NCBI RefSeq assembly: GCF_001424405.1
Contig: NZ_LMPS01000004.1
Coordinates: 182,537-246,536 of the forward strand
DNA from: Dyadobacter sp. Leaf189
GTDB taxonomy: Bacteria > Bacteroidota > Bacteroidia > Cytophagales > Spirosomataceae
Reading direction: 5' to 3'
Length of the DNA stretch: 64,000 nucleotides
The position numbers and the translations under genes are program-made. The notes beneath the pieces were generated by a model. The model ran no database searches. It saw nothing but the letters and a program-made list of their open reading frames with translations, and was not told the origin of the DNA. This document shows positions 54,916-63,835 of this stretch, in pieces; positions within the stretch are counted from its first letter, which is position 1, and every line of letters starts with the position of its first letter.

Positions 54916-56274
54916 TTATACAAAAGCGCTTTCTCCGGTTATCGCCCGACCAACAATCAGCGAATTGATCTCCTTGGTACCTTCGTAAGAGTATATCGCC
55001 TCTGCATCGGCTACAAAACGGGCAATGTCGTATTCCAGCAAGATACCATTTCCTCCGAAGAGCTCGCGTGCGTGATCAACAATGGAGCGCATGCGGAGCG
55101 TGCAAAATACTTTTGCCAGAGACGCGTGCTCGTCGGTAAGTACGCCAGTATCCTGCAATTGAGAGAGCCTGAAAACCATCGTCTGCATAGCGGTAAGATC
55201 TCCCAGCATTGTAACGAGCAGGTCCTGTACCAGCTGGAACCCTGCAATGGGGCGACCGAACTGTTTTCTTTCCATTGTGTATTTTAATGCAAGCTCATAA
55301 GCACCGCGTCCGCAGCCAACCGCCTGCCAGGCCACACCGGCCCGCGTCATCCGCAGTACGTTTGCTGTATCCTTGAAAGAGTTCGCGTTTTGCAGCCTGT
55401 CAGTTTCCGGGACTTTGCAGTCTGTAAGTGTGATCAATGCGTTCTGGACTGTGCGCAAAGCCATTTTGTCCTGCATTTTCTCTGCTTTGAAGCCGGGATT
55501 TTCTTTTTTCACGATAAATCCCTTTACCTGATTATCGTCCAGATCCCTCGCCCAGATGATTGTGATATCAGAGAAGGTGGCGTTACCGATCCATTTCTTC
55601 TGACCATTGATCGTCCATTCATCGCCATTTCTTTTGCAGGTAGTGGTCAATCCGCCAGCCGCACCCGAGCCGACTTCCGGCTCGGTTAACCCGAAAGCGC
55701 CGATAACCTGCATTTTCTGCATGATGGGCAGCCAGTATTGCTTTTGTTCTTCGGAGCCGCAGAGGTAGATAGAACCCATCGCGAGTCCGCTATGCACACC
55801 GAAAAATGTGGAAATGGATGAGTCAATACGCGCCATTTCCATAGCGATAAAGCCTTCCAGCAATGCCGACTTCCCGGCACAACCGTACCCTTTATAGGTC
55901 AAACCGCAGATATCCAGCTTCGCCATTAATGGAATAATGTGCATTGGAAACTGGGCATTGTTCCAATAGTGGTTTGCAATGGGCTTGATCTCTGTTTCCA
56001 TGAACTCACGCACTTTCAGCTGGATCAGCTTTTCTTCGGGTTGCAGCGTATCAGTCAGTTCATAAAAGTCCCCATTTACAACCGGCAGTGCCTTTTTCTT
56101 ACCCGAACCTGCCTGCATGAATTTCAACATTTTCCCCAGATCCTCCTCGCTCATTTTTGAAACAACTCCCATCAGCTGGTTCAAGTCAACTTTCCTGGAA
56201 AGTTTGTTCAATGCGGCAATGTCAATGTTTTTCAACAAGTTCCGGATCTGCGAAAATGATTCAAGCATACTCAT
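54916..56274 (-). CDS. Acyl-CoA dehydrogenase, glutaryl-CoA dehydrogenase-like, with N-terminal extension
   Basis: A 452-residue flavoenzyme from the ATG at 56274 (next ATG 56268; a TTG upstream is unlikely). The first ~70 residues are an unusual helical extension (IRNLLKNIDIAALNKLSRKV, LGKMLKFMQAGSGKKK). The acyl-CoA dehydrogenase fold follows: IGAFGLTEPEVGSGA, WTINGQKKWIGN, TRAGVAWQAVGCGRGAYE, ERKQFGRPIAGFQLVQDLL, and the catalytic Glu in YSYEGTKEINSLIVGRAITG. The last motif matches glutaryl-CoA dehydrogenase. No ETF or beta-oxidation genes are near. Confidence 0.9.
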   Translation of the reverse strand: MSMLESFSQIRNLLKNIDIAALNKLSRKVDLNQLMGVVSKMSEEDLGKMLKFMQAGSGKKKALPVVNGDFYELTDTLQPEEKLIQLKVREFMETEIKPIANHYWNNAQFPMHIIPLMAKLDICGLTYKGYGCAGKSALLEGFIAMEMARIDSSISTFFGVHSGLAMGSIYLCGSEEQKQYWLPIMQKMQVIGAFGLTEPEVGSGAAGGLTTTCKRNGDEWTINGQKKWIGNATFSDITIIWARDLDDNQVKGFIVKKENPGFKAEKMQDKMALRTVQNALITLTDCKVPETDRLQNANSFKDTANVLRMTRAGVAWQAVGCGRGAYELALKYTMERKQFGRPIAGFQLVQDLLVTMLGDLTAMQTMVFRLSQLQDTGVLTDEHASLAKVFCTLRMRSIVDHARELFGGNGILLEYDIARFVADAEAIYSYEGTKEINSLIVGRAITGESAFV

Positions 56275-56417
56275 AAGCTGGATGTGTTGTAAAATGAATA
56301 TTGTAGTACTTTGAATGAAGGTTGTTACGACCAATCTTTTTCATTCCCCTAAATTTCCGCGCCGTCGCGTATAGGCAGGAATGAATTTTGCTAAATACAT
56401 GAAAAAGCAAACAAACT

Positions 56418-56624
56418 ATGAACGCGCAAGAAAAAGAAAACGAAAAGGATATCGAAGGAAGCTCACCATCACGTCCGGGACCAAAAGGCGAAGCGAAGCA
56501 CGAAGATGATAGCGCCAAACCTCAAAAAACGCTGAAAAAAGAGGCGATCAAAGAATCGGAAGAGGAAAATATGACAGGCAAGAAGGGTTATAATGAAACC
56601 CCACCTACTGTTCCCGTCAAATAA
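56418..56624 (+). CDS. Small highly charged disordered protein
   Basis: A 68-residue protein made of Glu, Lys, Asp, Ser and Pro (MNAQEKENEKDIEGSSPSRP; KEAIKESEEENMTGKKGYNE) with no hydrophobic core, so intrinsically disordered. It starts at an ATG 5 bp after an A-rich stretch and its stop abuts the convergent GH9 stop. Such small charged proteins in this group are often stress-related; that is inference. Confidence 0.5.
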   Translation: MNAQEKENEKDIEGSSPSRPGPKGEAKHEDDSAKPQKTLKKEAIKESEEENMTGKKGYNETPPTVPVK

Positions 56625-58391
56625 CTACTTTTCCATTAATGCCTCTATTGCTGCCGACAGATAAACCATTGGCGCATTCCAGTTGATTGCTATTTCATTG
56701 GATGCATAGGAACAATCGTCGTCCGTAAAGGATTCGTCGGCAAACTTACTGGTATAAGTAGTGCATTTATCCTGCTGCCCCGGGTTCGGCCCGCCAGACA
56801 AAAGTCCGGGTACCGGATCGGCGATCCCGTCGGCAATGGACAGGCGATGATGCGGGTGCATTACTTTTTTTGATCCAAAACCTGTCAGAAAACAGTAGGT
56901 AGTGGCATTTCTGCCCAGCAGGTAGTCGAGGTTACCAAGCGCGGCTAGCAGGTACTTCCTGTCTTTCGTGAGCTTGAATGTGTAGAGTAATGCAATTCCC
57001 TGATTAGCCGCTACAGAGCTGCTGCCCCACGAATAATCCTTTGCATTCTTGCCCATTACCGTGTTATAAGGCTGTTTTTCGAGTTCTTTCAAAAGCTCGT
57101 CAGAGAATGCAGTAACACTCTTTTTTACGGGATCCACAACCGCCGCTTCTGTTTTAAGATCCTCGGCCATACGCAACAGCGTATAATATCCCAGCGCTTG
57201 TACCATACTCCATGTAGGTAGCGGCATAGGCGCGCCGAATTTCATGTCCACACCTTTGAGGTAGTCTGCTTTTCCTGTGGTTGCATACATTTCACTGGCC
57301 GCCCAGATCCATTCATCCGCCGCACTTCTGTCTCCGTAGGCACCTGTAACTATATCGGGATCAAACTTTGCATTGATTTCATTTTGATTATAGTAAACAT
57401 CGGGGTTCTTTTTAGCCCATTCCCAGCCTTTCACAGCAGCTACCAGGCAGGAGTCGGAAAGTCCCGGAAGTTTGTTTTCAAAGTTCTTGAAAATACGTCC
57501 GGCCTGCGCCATAACGGCAACAAAGTCAAGGGTAGCAACCGTATTTTTCTGGACTACGTATCTCGGCTTGTCGGCTGCATCGGGCATGATCATTCCGTCA
57601 AAACGCGGATTGGTCAGCTTGTGGTACACTCCCCCATCGGCGGGATCCTGCATAGCCAGCATCCACCTCAGGTTGTATAGCACCTCGTCAAGCAGGTCGG
57701 GTACCGAGTTGTTGCTTTCAGGAATATTGGTGTTGAAATTTTCAAAATAGAGTGGAAAATCTTCGTACAGCGACAGCAAAGTGCCCACTGTAATGCCCGA
57801 ATTGACGATATACTTATTGTAATCACCGGCATCATACCAGCCCCGCGGAGCACTGATCACGAAATTCTCAGGCCTGTCCCCGGATACTGCCGAAGGATGA
57901 ATGAGCACTTTGGTGTCGGGGTGGCCCGCCGGTCTCGCCCATTTACCGGCATATTTTTCGGGTAAATCGACGGACACACGCTGGTAGTAAAAGCCCTTTA
58001 ATGAAGCTTGCGCCACACCTTTATGAACATTCTTCTTAATCTCGAAGGGTGCAGACTTCACTGTTCCCGAAAGTGCGATCACGTACTTTCCGGGCTTGAC
58101 AACACTTGTGAAATCGGCAGGCCGGGTCACTTTCCCAGAATGCTGACTGGTAAGCTGCGGCCCGAGTTTACCTTTAAAAACCACTTTGCCCGAGCTTGCA
58201 TTAAGCACACTGAAGTCGGTATACTTGTCGCCCGAAACGATCGCCAGCTTGGGACCATTCGGATAAAAACCCACCTGATTAAGGCGGATCTCGTCACTTG
58301 TATGCTGGGCGAAAAGAGGTTTTTGAACCTGCACAACATAAAGGATTATTGAAATTGTGCAGATCCTGGACAAGAACGTTTTAAAGATCAT
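56625..58391 (-). CDS. Glycoside hydrolase family 9 (endoglucanase-type)
   Basis: A 588-residue exported protein. A signal peptide (ending LFAQ, ~29) precedes the CelD-type Ig-like N-terminal domain (~33-120; IRLNQVGFYPNGPKLAIVSG). The (alpha/alpha)6 barrel has GWYDAGDYNKY (Asp187/Asp190), HPHHR near 510 and SNEIAINWN with Glu566 as acid. All GH9 catalytic residues are present. GH9 enzymes hydrolyse beta-1,4-glucans or related glycosides with inversion; some act on oligosaccharides. It follows the Dabb gene by 38 bp on the same strand and may share its transcript. Confidence 0.93.
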   Translation of the reverse strand: MIFKTFLSRICTISIILYVVQVQKPLFAQHTSDEIRLNQVGFYPNGPKLAIVSGDKYTDFSVLNASSGKVVFKGKLGPQLTSQHSGKVTRPADFTSVVKPGKYVIALSGTVKSAPFEIKKNVHKGVAQASLKGFYYQRVSVDLPEKYAGKWARPAGHPDTKVLIHPSAVSGDRPENFVISAPRGWYDAGDYNKYIVNSGITVGTLLSLYEDFPLYFENFNTNIPESNNSVPDLLDEVLYNLRWMLAMQDPADGGVYHKLTNPRFDGMIMPDAADKPRYVVQKNTVATLDFVAVMAQAGRIFKNFENKLPGLSDSCLVAAVKGWEWAKKNPDVYYNQNEINAKFDPDIVTGAYGDRSAADEWIWAASEMYATTGKADYLKGVDMKFGAPMPLPTWSMVQALGYYTLLRMAEDLKTEAAVVDPVKKSVTAFSDELLKELEKQPYNTVMGKNAKDYSWGSSSVAANQGIALLYTFKLTKDRKYLLAALGNLDYLLGRNATTYCFLTGFGSKKVMHPHHRLSIADGIADPVPGLLSGGPNPGQQDKCTTYTSKFADESFTDDDCSYASNEIAINWNAPMVYLSAAIEALMEK

Positions 58392-58429
58392 GAAGGTGAA
58401 GTTTTGTAGCTAAAAGGCTCCTTTTGCAG

Positions 58430-58843
58430 TTACCCTACTTTCTTCGGGCCAACTGAATCGTACACAACCACCTTTTCCCATAAATGCGAATACTCTTTGA
58501 TAAAGTCGAGGTGGATCGGGTGGGTTTGGTATATCTCCTCCTCAATGATGTTTTTGAAAAAGCACATCCACGAAAATGTATAATCACGAACGATCACGGA
58601 GCGGCTTGTCTCGGCGGGCTTGCCGATATGCACATATTGGATGGTAGGTACTTTCGCCAGCTTGTGCAGCCCTTCCAGCAGCTTCGCCTCATCCTGGGCA
58701 TTGTTAGGGTCTTTGAGATAAAAGAATACGTGATGAATGAAAAGTTCTCTGGTTCTTTCCGGCTCGGCAGCCAGGGTCGAAACAGATGCCAGCGAAGCCA
58801 GGCCTACATTCTGAATGAATTTGCGTCTTGAATTGTCTTTCAT
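58430..58843 (-). CDS. Dabb-family protein with Tat signal
   Basis: A 137-residue protein with a Tat-like N-terminus (NSRRKFIQNVGLASLASVST). The Dabb (stress-responsive A/B barrel) domain covers ~35-130: LFIHHVFFYLKDP, KLLEGLHKLAKVPTIQYVHI, DYTFSWMCFF and HPIHLDFIKEYSHLWEKVVV. Family members bind small molecules or have no known reaction. It is upstream of and probably co-transcribed with the GH9 gene. Confidence 0.85.
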   Translation of the reverse strand: MKDNSRRKFIQNVGLASLASVSTLAAEPERTRELFIHHVFFYLKDPNNAQDEAKLLEGLHKLAKVPTIQYVHIGKPAETSRSVIVRDYTFSWMCFFKNIIEEEIYQTHPIHLDFIKEYSHLWEKVVVYDSVGPKKVG

Positions 58844-58927
58844 ATACTGGAAGGAAATGCGGTCGGTTACTGCAATAAGCGAGTTTTGGAAGTCAAGAAT
58901 ACGACTTCTTCCGTCCCTATCAAAGTA

Positions 58928-59491
58928 CTAGGACTCTGCCTCCATTTCCTGCGCTAGCCTGACAAGCTCCGTAACTGTCTTCCAGTTCCGGGTAGTTGCC
59001 GTGACTTTCAGCTTGTTTTCAAAAAAGTTATTGGTCAGTTTCGTCCGTCCATACCCCTCAGGACAGAAAACATAGATGGTTTCGCCTACAAGCATAAATT
59101 CATCAGGCAAGAACTTACCAGGGTCAATCTTGGCCAGTTGCCCGGCATCGGGGAGTTGGTACAGGAATGTCGCGTGCAGCTTGGCGACATCCTCATTCCT
59201 TTCATTGATAAACGGGTTACCTTGCAGAACTGCATTCAAAGTTGGCAGACTGACCACAAGTGTTTCTACCTGAAAGTCGAACACACGCTTGATCCCCGCG
59301 CTGATTTCCGCTGCGAGCTCCTGCTCAGAGGTACTTTTACCACTAAAAAGTACGTTCCCACTTTGTATATACGTCTTGACATTCCCCAACCCGAGCTCTG
59401 TGAAAAGCTGCGCCAGAGCGGACATTTTGATCATATTCTTCCCGCTCACGTTAATTCCCCGGAGCATCGCAATGTAGATTTGTGAAGGCAT
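58928..59491 (-). CDS. DUF1697 protein
   Basis: A 187-residue cytoplasmic protein with the DUF1697 opening MPSQIYIAMLRGINVSGKN and the LGLGNVKTYIQSGNVLFSGK segment; the domain covers nearly the whole protein. It is common in soil bacteria and its function is unknown. There are 84 bp to the Dabb gene on the same strand, so separate transcription is possible. Confidence 0.88.
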   Translation of the reverse strand: MPSQIYIAMLRGINVSGKNMIKMSALAQLFTELGLGNVKTYIQSGNVLFSGKSTSEQELAAEISAGIKRVFDFQVETLVVSLPTLNAVLQGNPFINERNEDVAKLHATFLYQLPDAGQLAKIDPGKFLPDEFMLVGETIYVFCPEGYGRTKLTNNFFENKLKVTATTRNWKTVTELVRLAQEMEAES

Positions 59492-59708
59492 TTTAGCTTT
59501 TGCTTTTATCGAACGAGAAAGGAAATTGTTACGTCTGTTTGTTTACCCTGATCAAATATAATTAAACTGCGGCGTAAAAGATAAACGCTTTATAGTTGGT
59601 TTCAGATTCAAATCTACCTTTGCTGAAAAACTGATAAGTACATTCATTTAATTGCCGCACAGGATACCTGGGTAACTTCATGCTAAATCGTGTGTAAGTG
59701 TATTCAAC

Positions 59709-59734
59709 AAAAAAGCCCCGGCATAACCGGAGCT
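59709..59734 (-). terminator. Intrinsic terminator of the DUF1080/Gfo/PmoA operon
   Basis: AGCCCCGG (59714-59721) and CCGGAGCT (59727-59734) form a stem with one C/A mismatch and a CATAA loop. The T-tract on the minus strand is at 59714-59709. It lies 29 bp after the stop of the PmoA-like gene. Confidence 0.85.
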
Positions 59735-59762
59735 CTTGTTAGTTATTTCTGCAAGATAATTG

Positions 59763-60809
59763 CTATTCTGTTTTCGCGTAGGCGGCTGCCAAGTCATTCA
59801 AAGTAGCATCTTTCAAATGCTCGGAAGCAATTACCATACGGTAACGGAATGTAGTAGACTCACCCTTTTTAAGTTTGAAATTCAGCACCTCCTTTCCGTC
59901 GCTCAAAGCCTTCATACCAAGCGGATTTACAGCAAATAAACCGTAGCCACGAGCGTGCCAGTAAGCAGGATAACCCACATTTTTTGGATGATCGATGATT
60001 GCAACGCTGATGTTTTCGTCTTTGATCTTGCCGGTCAGGTTGCACCAGATCGCACGCTTGCCCCACACAGCTTCTCCCTCAATTCCATTGCTGTTGCGGT
60101 AGTTACCGGTAATTCCCTCATTGTTCATAACTGGTACCTTGGTGGCAATGCCGCTTGCATCCGTAAAAATCTCGGGCTTGTTGGAAGGAAGTTCCAGTTC
60201 GCGCGCCACACGGATCGCGTACATTCCGTCCTTGATGTCGGGCATCGCAACTTCATCCAGTACAGCAGTCAATGTAGTACTGCGGTCGATCAAACGGTGG
60301 TCGCCTTTGCCACTGAAAGTGTATTTGGTAACTTCCTTCAAAGTCAGCGTACCATTTTTATCGACCCAGTCGGCGGTAACAGTCAGTTCGCCTTTGTCTT
60401 TGCCGCCTTTTGCCGAAGTAATGCCGGTATGCAGGATCGTACCATAAGCACGTTTTGCGTGGTCTACCGCATTCGAATTGTTCCAGTAATCGTTTCCGTT
60501 CACATCTTCGTAATTCAGCCAGATCCCCACATGGTGCGGGTGATCTACCCGCTCGCCGGCACGCGGATCGAGCGGCCAGCCTCTTGTGATGACCGTACCT
60601 TTGGCAGTGTGAACAGGATAAAGAACCGCCTTTTTCAGGACACTTTCACCCGGATAATAGTAAGAAGTAAAAGGCTTGCCGTCGATTTTCACATCCACTT
60701 TCTTCTCCTGCTCATTCCTGATCAGGTCTACCTTTTGAGCGCTTGCCACGCTGGCAAGTGCAGTAAACGAAAGTGTTGCCAGCATTAAACCCGTTTTTTT
60801 AAATTTCAC
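59763..60809 (-). CDS. DUF6807/PmoA-family exported protein
   Basis: A 348-residue protein. I chose the GTG at 60809 because it gives a tidy signal peptide (KFKKTGLMLATLSFTALASVASAQ in shape, cleavage ~25); a TTG at 60848 or an ATG at 60785 are alternatives. The family signature includes FTSYYYPGESVLKKAVLYPV, RVDHPHHVGIWLNYEDVNG, and AIIDHPKNVGYPAYWHARGY near the C-terminus, with a conserved His cluster (DHPHH, DHP, YWH). Despite the PmoA name the family is unrelated to particulate methane monooxygenase activity as shown by context; it is typical of sugar loci. It is last in the operon with the dehydrogenase 42 bp upstream. Confidence 0.8.
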   Translation of the reverse strand: MKFKKTGLMLATLSFTALASVASAQKVDLIRNEQEKKVDVKIDGKPFTSYYYPGESVLKKAVLYPVHTAKGTVITRGWPLDPRAGERVDHPHHVGIWLNYEDVNGNDYWNNSNAVDHAKRAYGTILHTGITSAKGGKDKGELTVTADWVDKNGTLTLKEVTKYTFSGKGDHRLIDRSTTLTAVLDEVAMPDIKDGMYAIRVARELELPSNKPEIFTDASGIATKVPVMNNEGITGNYRNSNGIEGEAVWGKRAIWCNLTGKIKDENISVAIIDHPKNVGYPAYWHARGYGLFAVNPLGMKALSDGKEVLNFKLKKGESTTFRYRMVIASEHLKDATLNDLAAAYAKTE

Positions 60810-60851
60810 CGTCAATACATTTAAGTTGTTGAAACCAAAACAGACCAATAC

Positions 60852-62192
60852 CTAGCTTAAAACAATCTCCTTTTTCTTGTTATCCCAACTTACACGTTTG
60901 CCTGTGTGCAGCGCCTGTGTCGCCATAATATTGGCAACCGAGTGGTTGAACCCAACCCGCGCCGGTGCATTTGACTCTTTGCGGCTGCGGATACATTCCA
61001 TCCAGTTGCGCATGTGCAGGGAAGTCATCGGATCGGCCCCGGTATTGGCATCTGTCGCGATCTTATCGCCTGTTTTTAAGGACATTTCAGGAAGCAGGTT
61101 GGCTTCTAATCCCATTGACTTCGCATCTTTCGCCTTCAAGCCGCCTTCCGGTGTGATCTTGTTGGTATCCAAGTTGATCATACCACCGTTTGAGTAGTAA
61201 TATTCCTTCACCCCTCCTGCTTCATTGTTGAAACGGGAAGAATAGATCACCTGGAATCCTTTGCTTTTATCGTCAAAAGGTCCGTACTCGAATGCGGCAC
61301 TGAACGTATCTACATTCGTGCGGCCATCTTTCCAGGTATAGATCCCGCCATTTGCCACCACATTCCGCGGCGCATCCAGGCCTGAGAACCAGTGCACAGT
61401 ATCAATCTGGTGCGCCATCCATTGTCCGGGGATACCAGATGAATATGGATAGAAAAGGCGGAATTCAAGATAGTAGCGTGGGTTCCACTCTACTTTTGGA
61501 CGGTTCATCAGGAATCGGGTCCAGTCGGTATCTTCTTTTCTGATCTGGGATACCAGCTCTTTTCTTCTCCACCTGCCCGGCTGGTTTACATTCCAGGTCA
61601 TTTCCACCGTAGTAATGTCACCGAATTTTCCGGATTTGATATATTCATAAGCAGCCCAATAGTTGGGTGCGCTGCGGCGCTGTGAACCTACCTGTACAAT
61701 TTGCTTGGAAGCCTCTACTGCTTTCAATGCCACTTTCGCATCTTCAAGTGTTTCCGCAAAAGGTTTTTCCACATACACATCGCGGCCCGATTTCACTGCT
61801 TCGGCGCAATGCAATGCGTGTTGGAAATCCGCCGTACTGATAATGACAGCATCCACGTCCTTGCGGGCCAGCAGTTCTTCATTATTGCGTGCTTTTACGA
61901 ATTCATTGGACGCATAAGGTTTACCTTTCATGAAAGCTTCGGCCTCGTCGCGGCGGCGGTTCCAAAGATCGGACACACCCATGAACTCGAAATTCAATTC
62001 TTTGGCATGATCAGAAAAGCTGGGTGCCAGTGAGCTGCGAAAACGGTCTGAAAACCCTATGATACCAACACGAACGCGGTCATTCGCGCCAAGGATACGG
62101 CGGTAGCTGGCTGCACTGAAAGCATTCGCACCGACGGCCACACCCGCAGATACCAGTGCTGTATTTTTGAGAAATTCCCTTCTGCTTGTCAT
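60852..62192 (-). CDS. Gfo/Idh/MocA-family oxidoreductase, Tat-exported
   Basis: A 446-residue NAD(P)-dependent sugar dehydrogenase with a Tat signal (SRREFLKNTALVSAGVAVGA). The Rossmann domain begins RVRVGIIGFSDR; DVYVEKPFAETLEDA contains the conserved EKP lysine, and AHQIDTVHWFSG gives the C-terminal catalytic His. The C-terminal substrate domain is complete. Periplasmic Gfo proteins usually carry their NAD tightly bound. It lies between DUF1080 and DUF6807 genes and may oxidise or reduce a sugar at C3; the exact substrate is unknown. Confidence 0.9.
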   Translation of the reverse strand: MTSRREFLKNTALVSAGVAVGANAFSAASYRRILGANDRVRVGIIGFSDRFRSSLAPSFSDHAKELNFEFMGVSDLWNRRRDEAEAFMKGKPYASNEFVKARNNEELLARKDVDAVIISTADFQHALHCAEAVKSGRDVYVEKPFAETLEDAKVALKAVEASKQIVQVGSQRRSAPNYWAAYEYIKSGKFGDITTVEMTWNVNQPGRWRRKELVSQIRKEDTDWTRFLMNRPKVEWNPRYYLEFRLFYPYSSGIPGQWMAHQIDTVHWFSGLDAPRNVVANGGIYTWKDGRTNVDTFSAAFEYGPFDDKSKGFQVIYSSRFNNEAGGVKEYYYSNGGMINLDTNKITPEGGLKAKDAKSMGLEANLLPEMSLKTGDKIATDANTGADPMTSLHMRNWMECIRSRKESNAPARVGFNHSVANIMATQALHTGKRVSWDNKKKEIVLS

Positions 62193-62305
62193 TTTATTAA
62201 AAGGTTAATTTTAATTGTCAGATCCGATTGCGACGGCAATCAGTTGTAAATAGGACTTGTCAGATTATCTACTGTAAATTTGAATCTTTTTTCAGACCGT
62301 CATTT

Positions 62306-63670
62306 TCAAAGCTCACGCACTTTCAAACTGCGGAAAGAAACATTGTCGCCGTGATCCTGCAACAGCAGATTTCCCTGCTGCGACATTCCGAATCCTTCGA
62401 AGTTTTTGAATTTGGAGCTCATCACAAAATCCTTGAACTGCGGCGAGCCACGCACATATTCCACCACTTTGTACCCATTGAGAAAATGCTGCACGGTACC
62501 ATCTTTTTGCACCACAATGCGCCCCTGGTTCCATTCACCAATCTTCTTAACAGCGTTTTTGGGCCTGTCGGCGGGGATCACGTCGTAAAAGGAAGCGATG
62601 GTACGGTTACCGTTTTTACCCAGCTTGGCATCGGGATGTTTTTCATCGTCGAGTACCTGGTATTCGCAGCCAATCCCTGATTTCCCATTGGAGTTAAATT
62701 TCTGGTCTACAAAATACTTCACGCCGCTGTTAGCGCCTTCGGTCAGCTTGAATTCAAATTCAAATTCAAATGCAGGACCGTACAGCTTTTTAGTAACAAT
62801 GTCGTTTCCGGTCTCTGATCCGTCAGATTTCGAGATCGTGATTGTGCCATCATTGTAGCCCCAGCGCTTGGACGGAAAGTCGGTGCCGCCGTAAGAACGC
62901 CATTGATCCGCAGATTTTCCATCGTATAACAGCGACCATCCCTGCGCCTTTTCCGCAGCATCCAGCGCATTCGGGATCAGGTTCACAATGCGGATGTTGG
63001 AAGCGGGACTTGGTTTCAGGTTCGTGGTTTGAATGCGGACATTCTTCCAGCTTACCTGCGTACCTTCCAGATCCTTGCTTCCGATGGAATGCACCTGCAG
63101 ACAGATGAAACCGCTCGGCGTCACATCATCGATCACGTGTGCTACTGCCACACCATTCAGAAAGGTTCTGATGGAATTTCCGATGGCTTCAATGCGGTAT
63201 TTGTTCCATTGCTCTTTCTTGAAGGCCGTTTTTGCATCCGGGTTCAGGTCGAGCGGGTACAGCCAGCCGCGGCGGGCCTCATCATAAATCCCCGCTGAAT
63301 ACGCGCGGTCGCTTGGGTCAATCTCTACCTGATATCCGTGAACGCGCCCATTTTGATAATCCGGCTTTGACAAACTTCTGATCTGGATCCCCGAGTTTAG
63401 CTTGTTATCTACCTTCACATCCACTTCCAGGATAAAGTCGCCGTAATCTTTTTCTGTTGTGAGAAAAGAATTCGGTGTGCCCATTACCGACGTACCCACA
63501 ATGGCGCCGTCTTTTACTTCGTATTTAGCCTGTCCATTCAGTTGCTTCCAGCCGGAAAGGTCTTTTCCATTGAACAGATTCTGCCAGCCGCCCTTTGTTT
63601 TCTGAGAGAATGCGGGCGAGAATGCAGCCAGCGAAAGCAGCCCGATGAAGGCGATTTTGATTTTTTTCAT
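62306..63670 (-). CDS. Exported protein with two DUF1080 (3-keto-disaccharide hydrolase) domains
   Basis: A 454-residue protein from the ATG at 63670 (signal IKIAFIGLLSLAAFSPAFSQ). Domain 1 (~25-215): GGWQNLFNGKDLSGWKQLNG, YGDFILEVDVKVDNKLNSGI. Domain 2 (~230-454): GWSLLYDGKSADQWRSYGG, AFEFEFEFKLTEGANSGVKY, IGCEYQVLDDEKHPDAKLG. Both keep the NSGI/NSGV loop and the Tyr-x-Val binding strand. It probably cleaves 3-keto-glycosides or similar in the periplasm, with the dehydrogenase next door. It is 165 bp downstream of the partial isomerase gene. Confidence 0.88.
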   Translation of the reverse strand: MKKIKIAFIGLLSLAAFSPAFSQKTKGGWQNLFNGKDLSGWKQLNGQAKYEVKDGAIVGTSVMGTPNSFLTTEKDYGDFILEVDVKVDNKLNSGIQIRSLSKPDYQNGRVHGYQVEIDPSDRAYSAGIYDEARRGWLYPLDLNPDAKTAFKKEQWNKYRIEAIGNSIRTFLNGVAVAHVIDDVTPSGFICLQVHSIGSKDLEGTQVSWKNVRIQTTNLKPSPASNIRIVNLIPNALDAAEKAQGWSLLYDGKSADQWRSYGGTDFPSKRWGYNDGTITISKSDGSETGNDIVTKKLYGPAFEFEFEFKLTEGANSGVKYFVDQKFNSNGKSGIGCEYQVLDDEKHPDAKLGKNGNRTIASFYDVIPADRPKNAVKKIGEWNQGRIVVQKDGTVQHFLNGYKVVEYVRGSPQFKDFVMSSKFKNFEGFGMSQQGNLLLQDHGDNVSFRSLKVREL

Positions 63671-63835
63671 CTTAAAAAGGAATTGTTGTATCGGTGGAAA
63701 AACTAACAAATGCGTCTTCCAGACCCGAACATTTAAACGATTTATTTCAATAACTACCCCTACAAAAACGGTTCAGGCTAGCAAATGCAAAAAGAAACCC
63801 GCTGCCGGATTTGCAAGAACATCAATCCTGCTGAC

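Noticed and set aside
59955-60788. 277-codon open frame antisense to the DUF6807 gene
   Set aside because: Shadow of a gene with clear signal peptide and family motifs.
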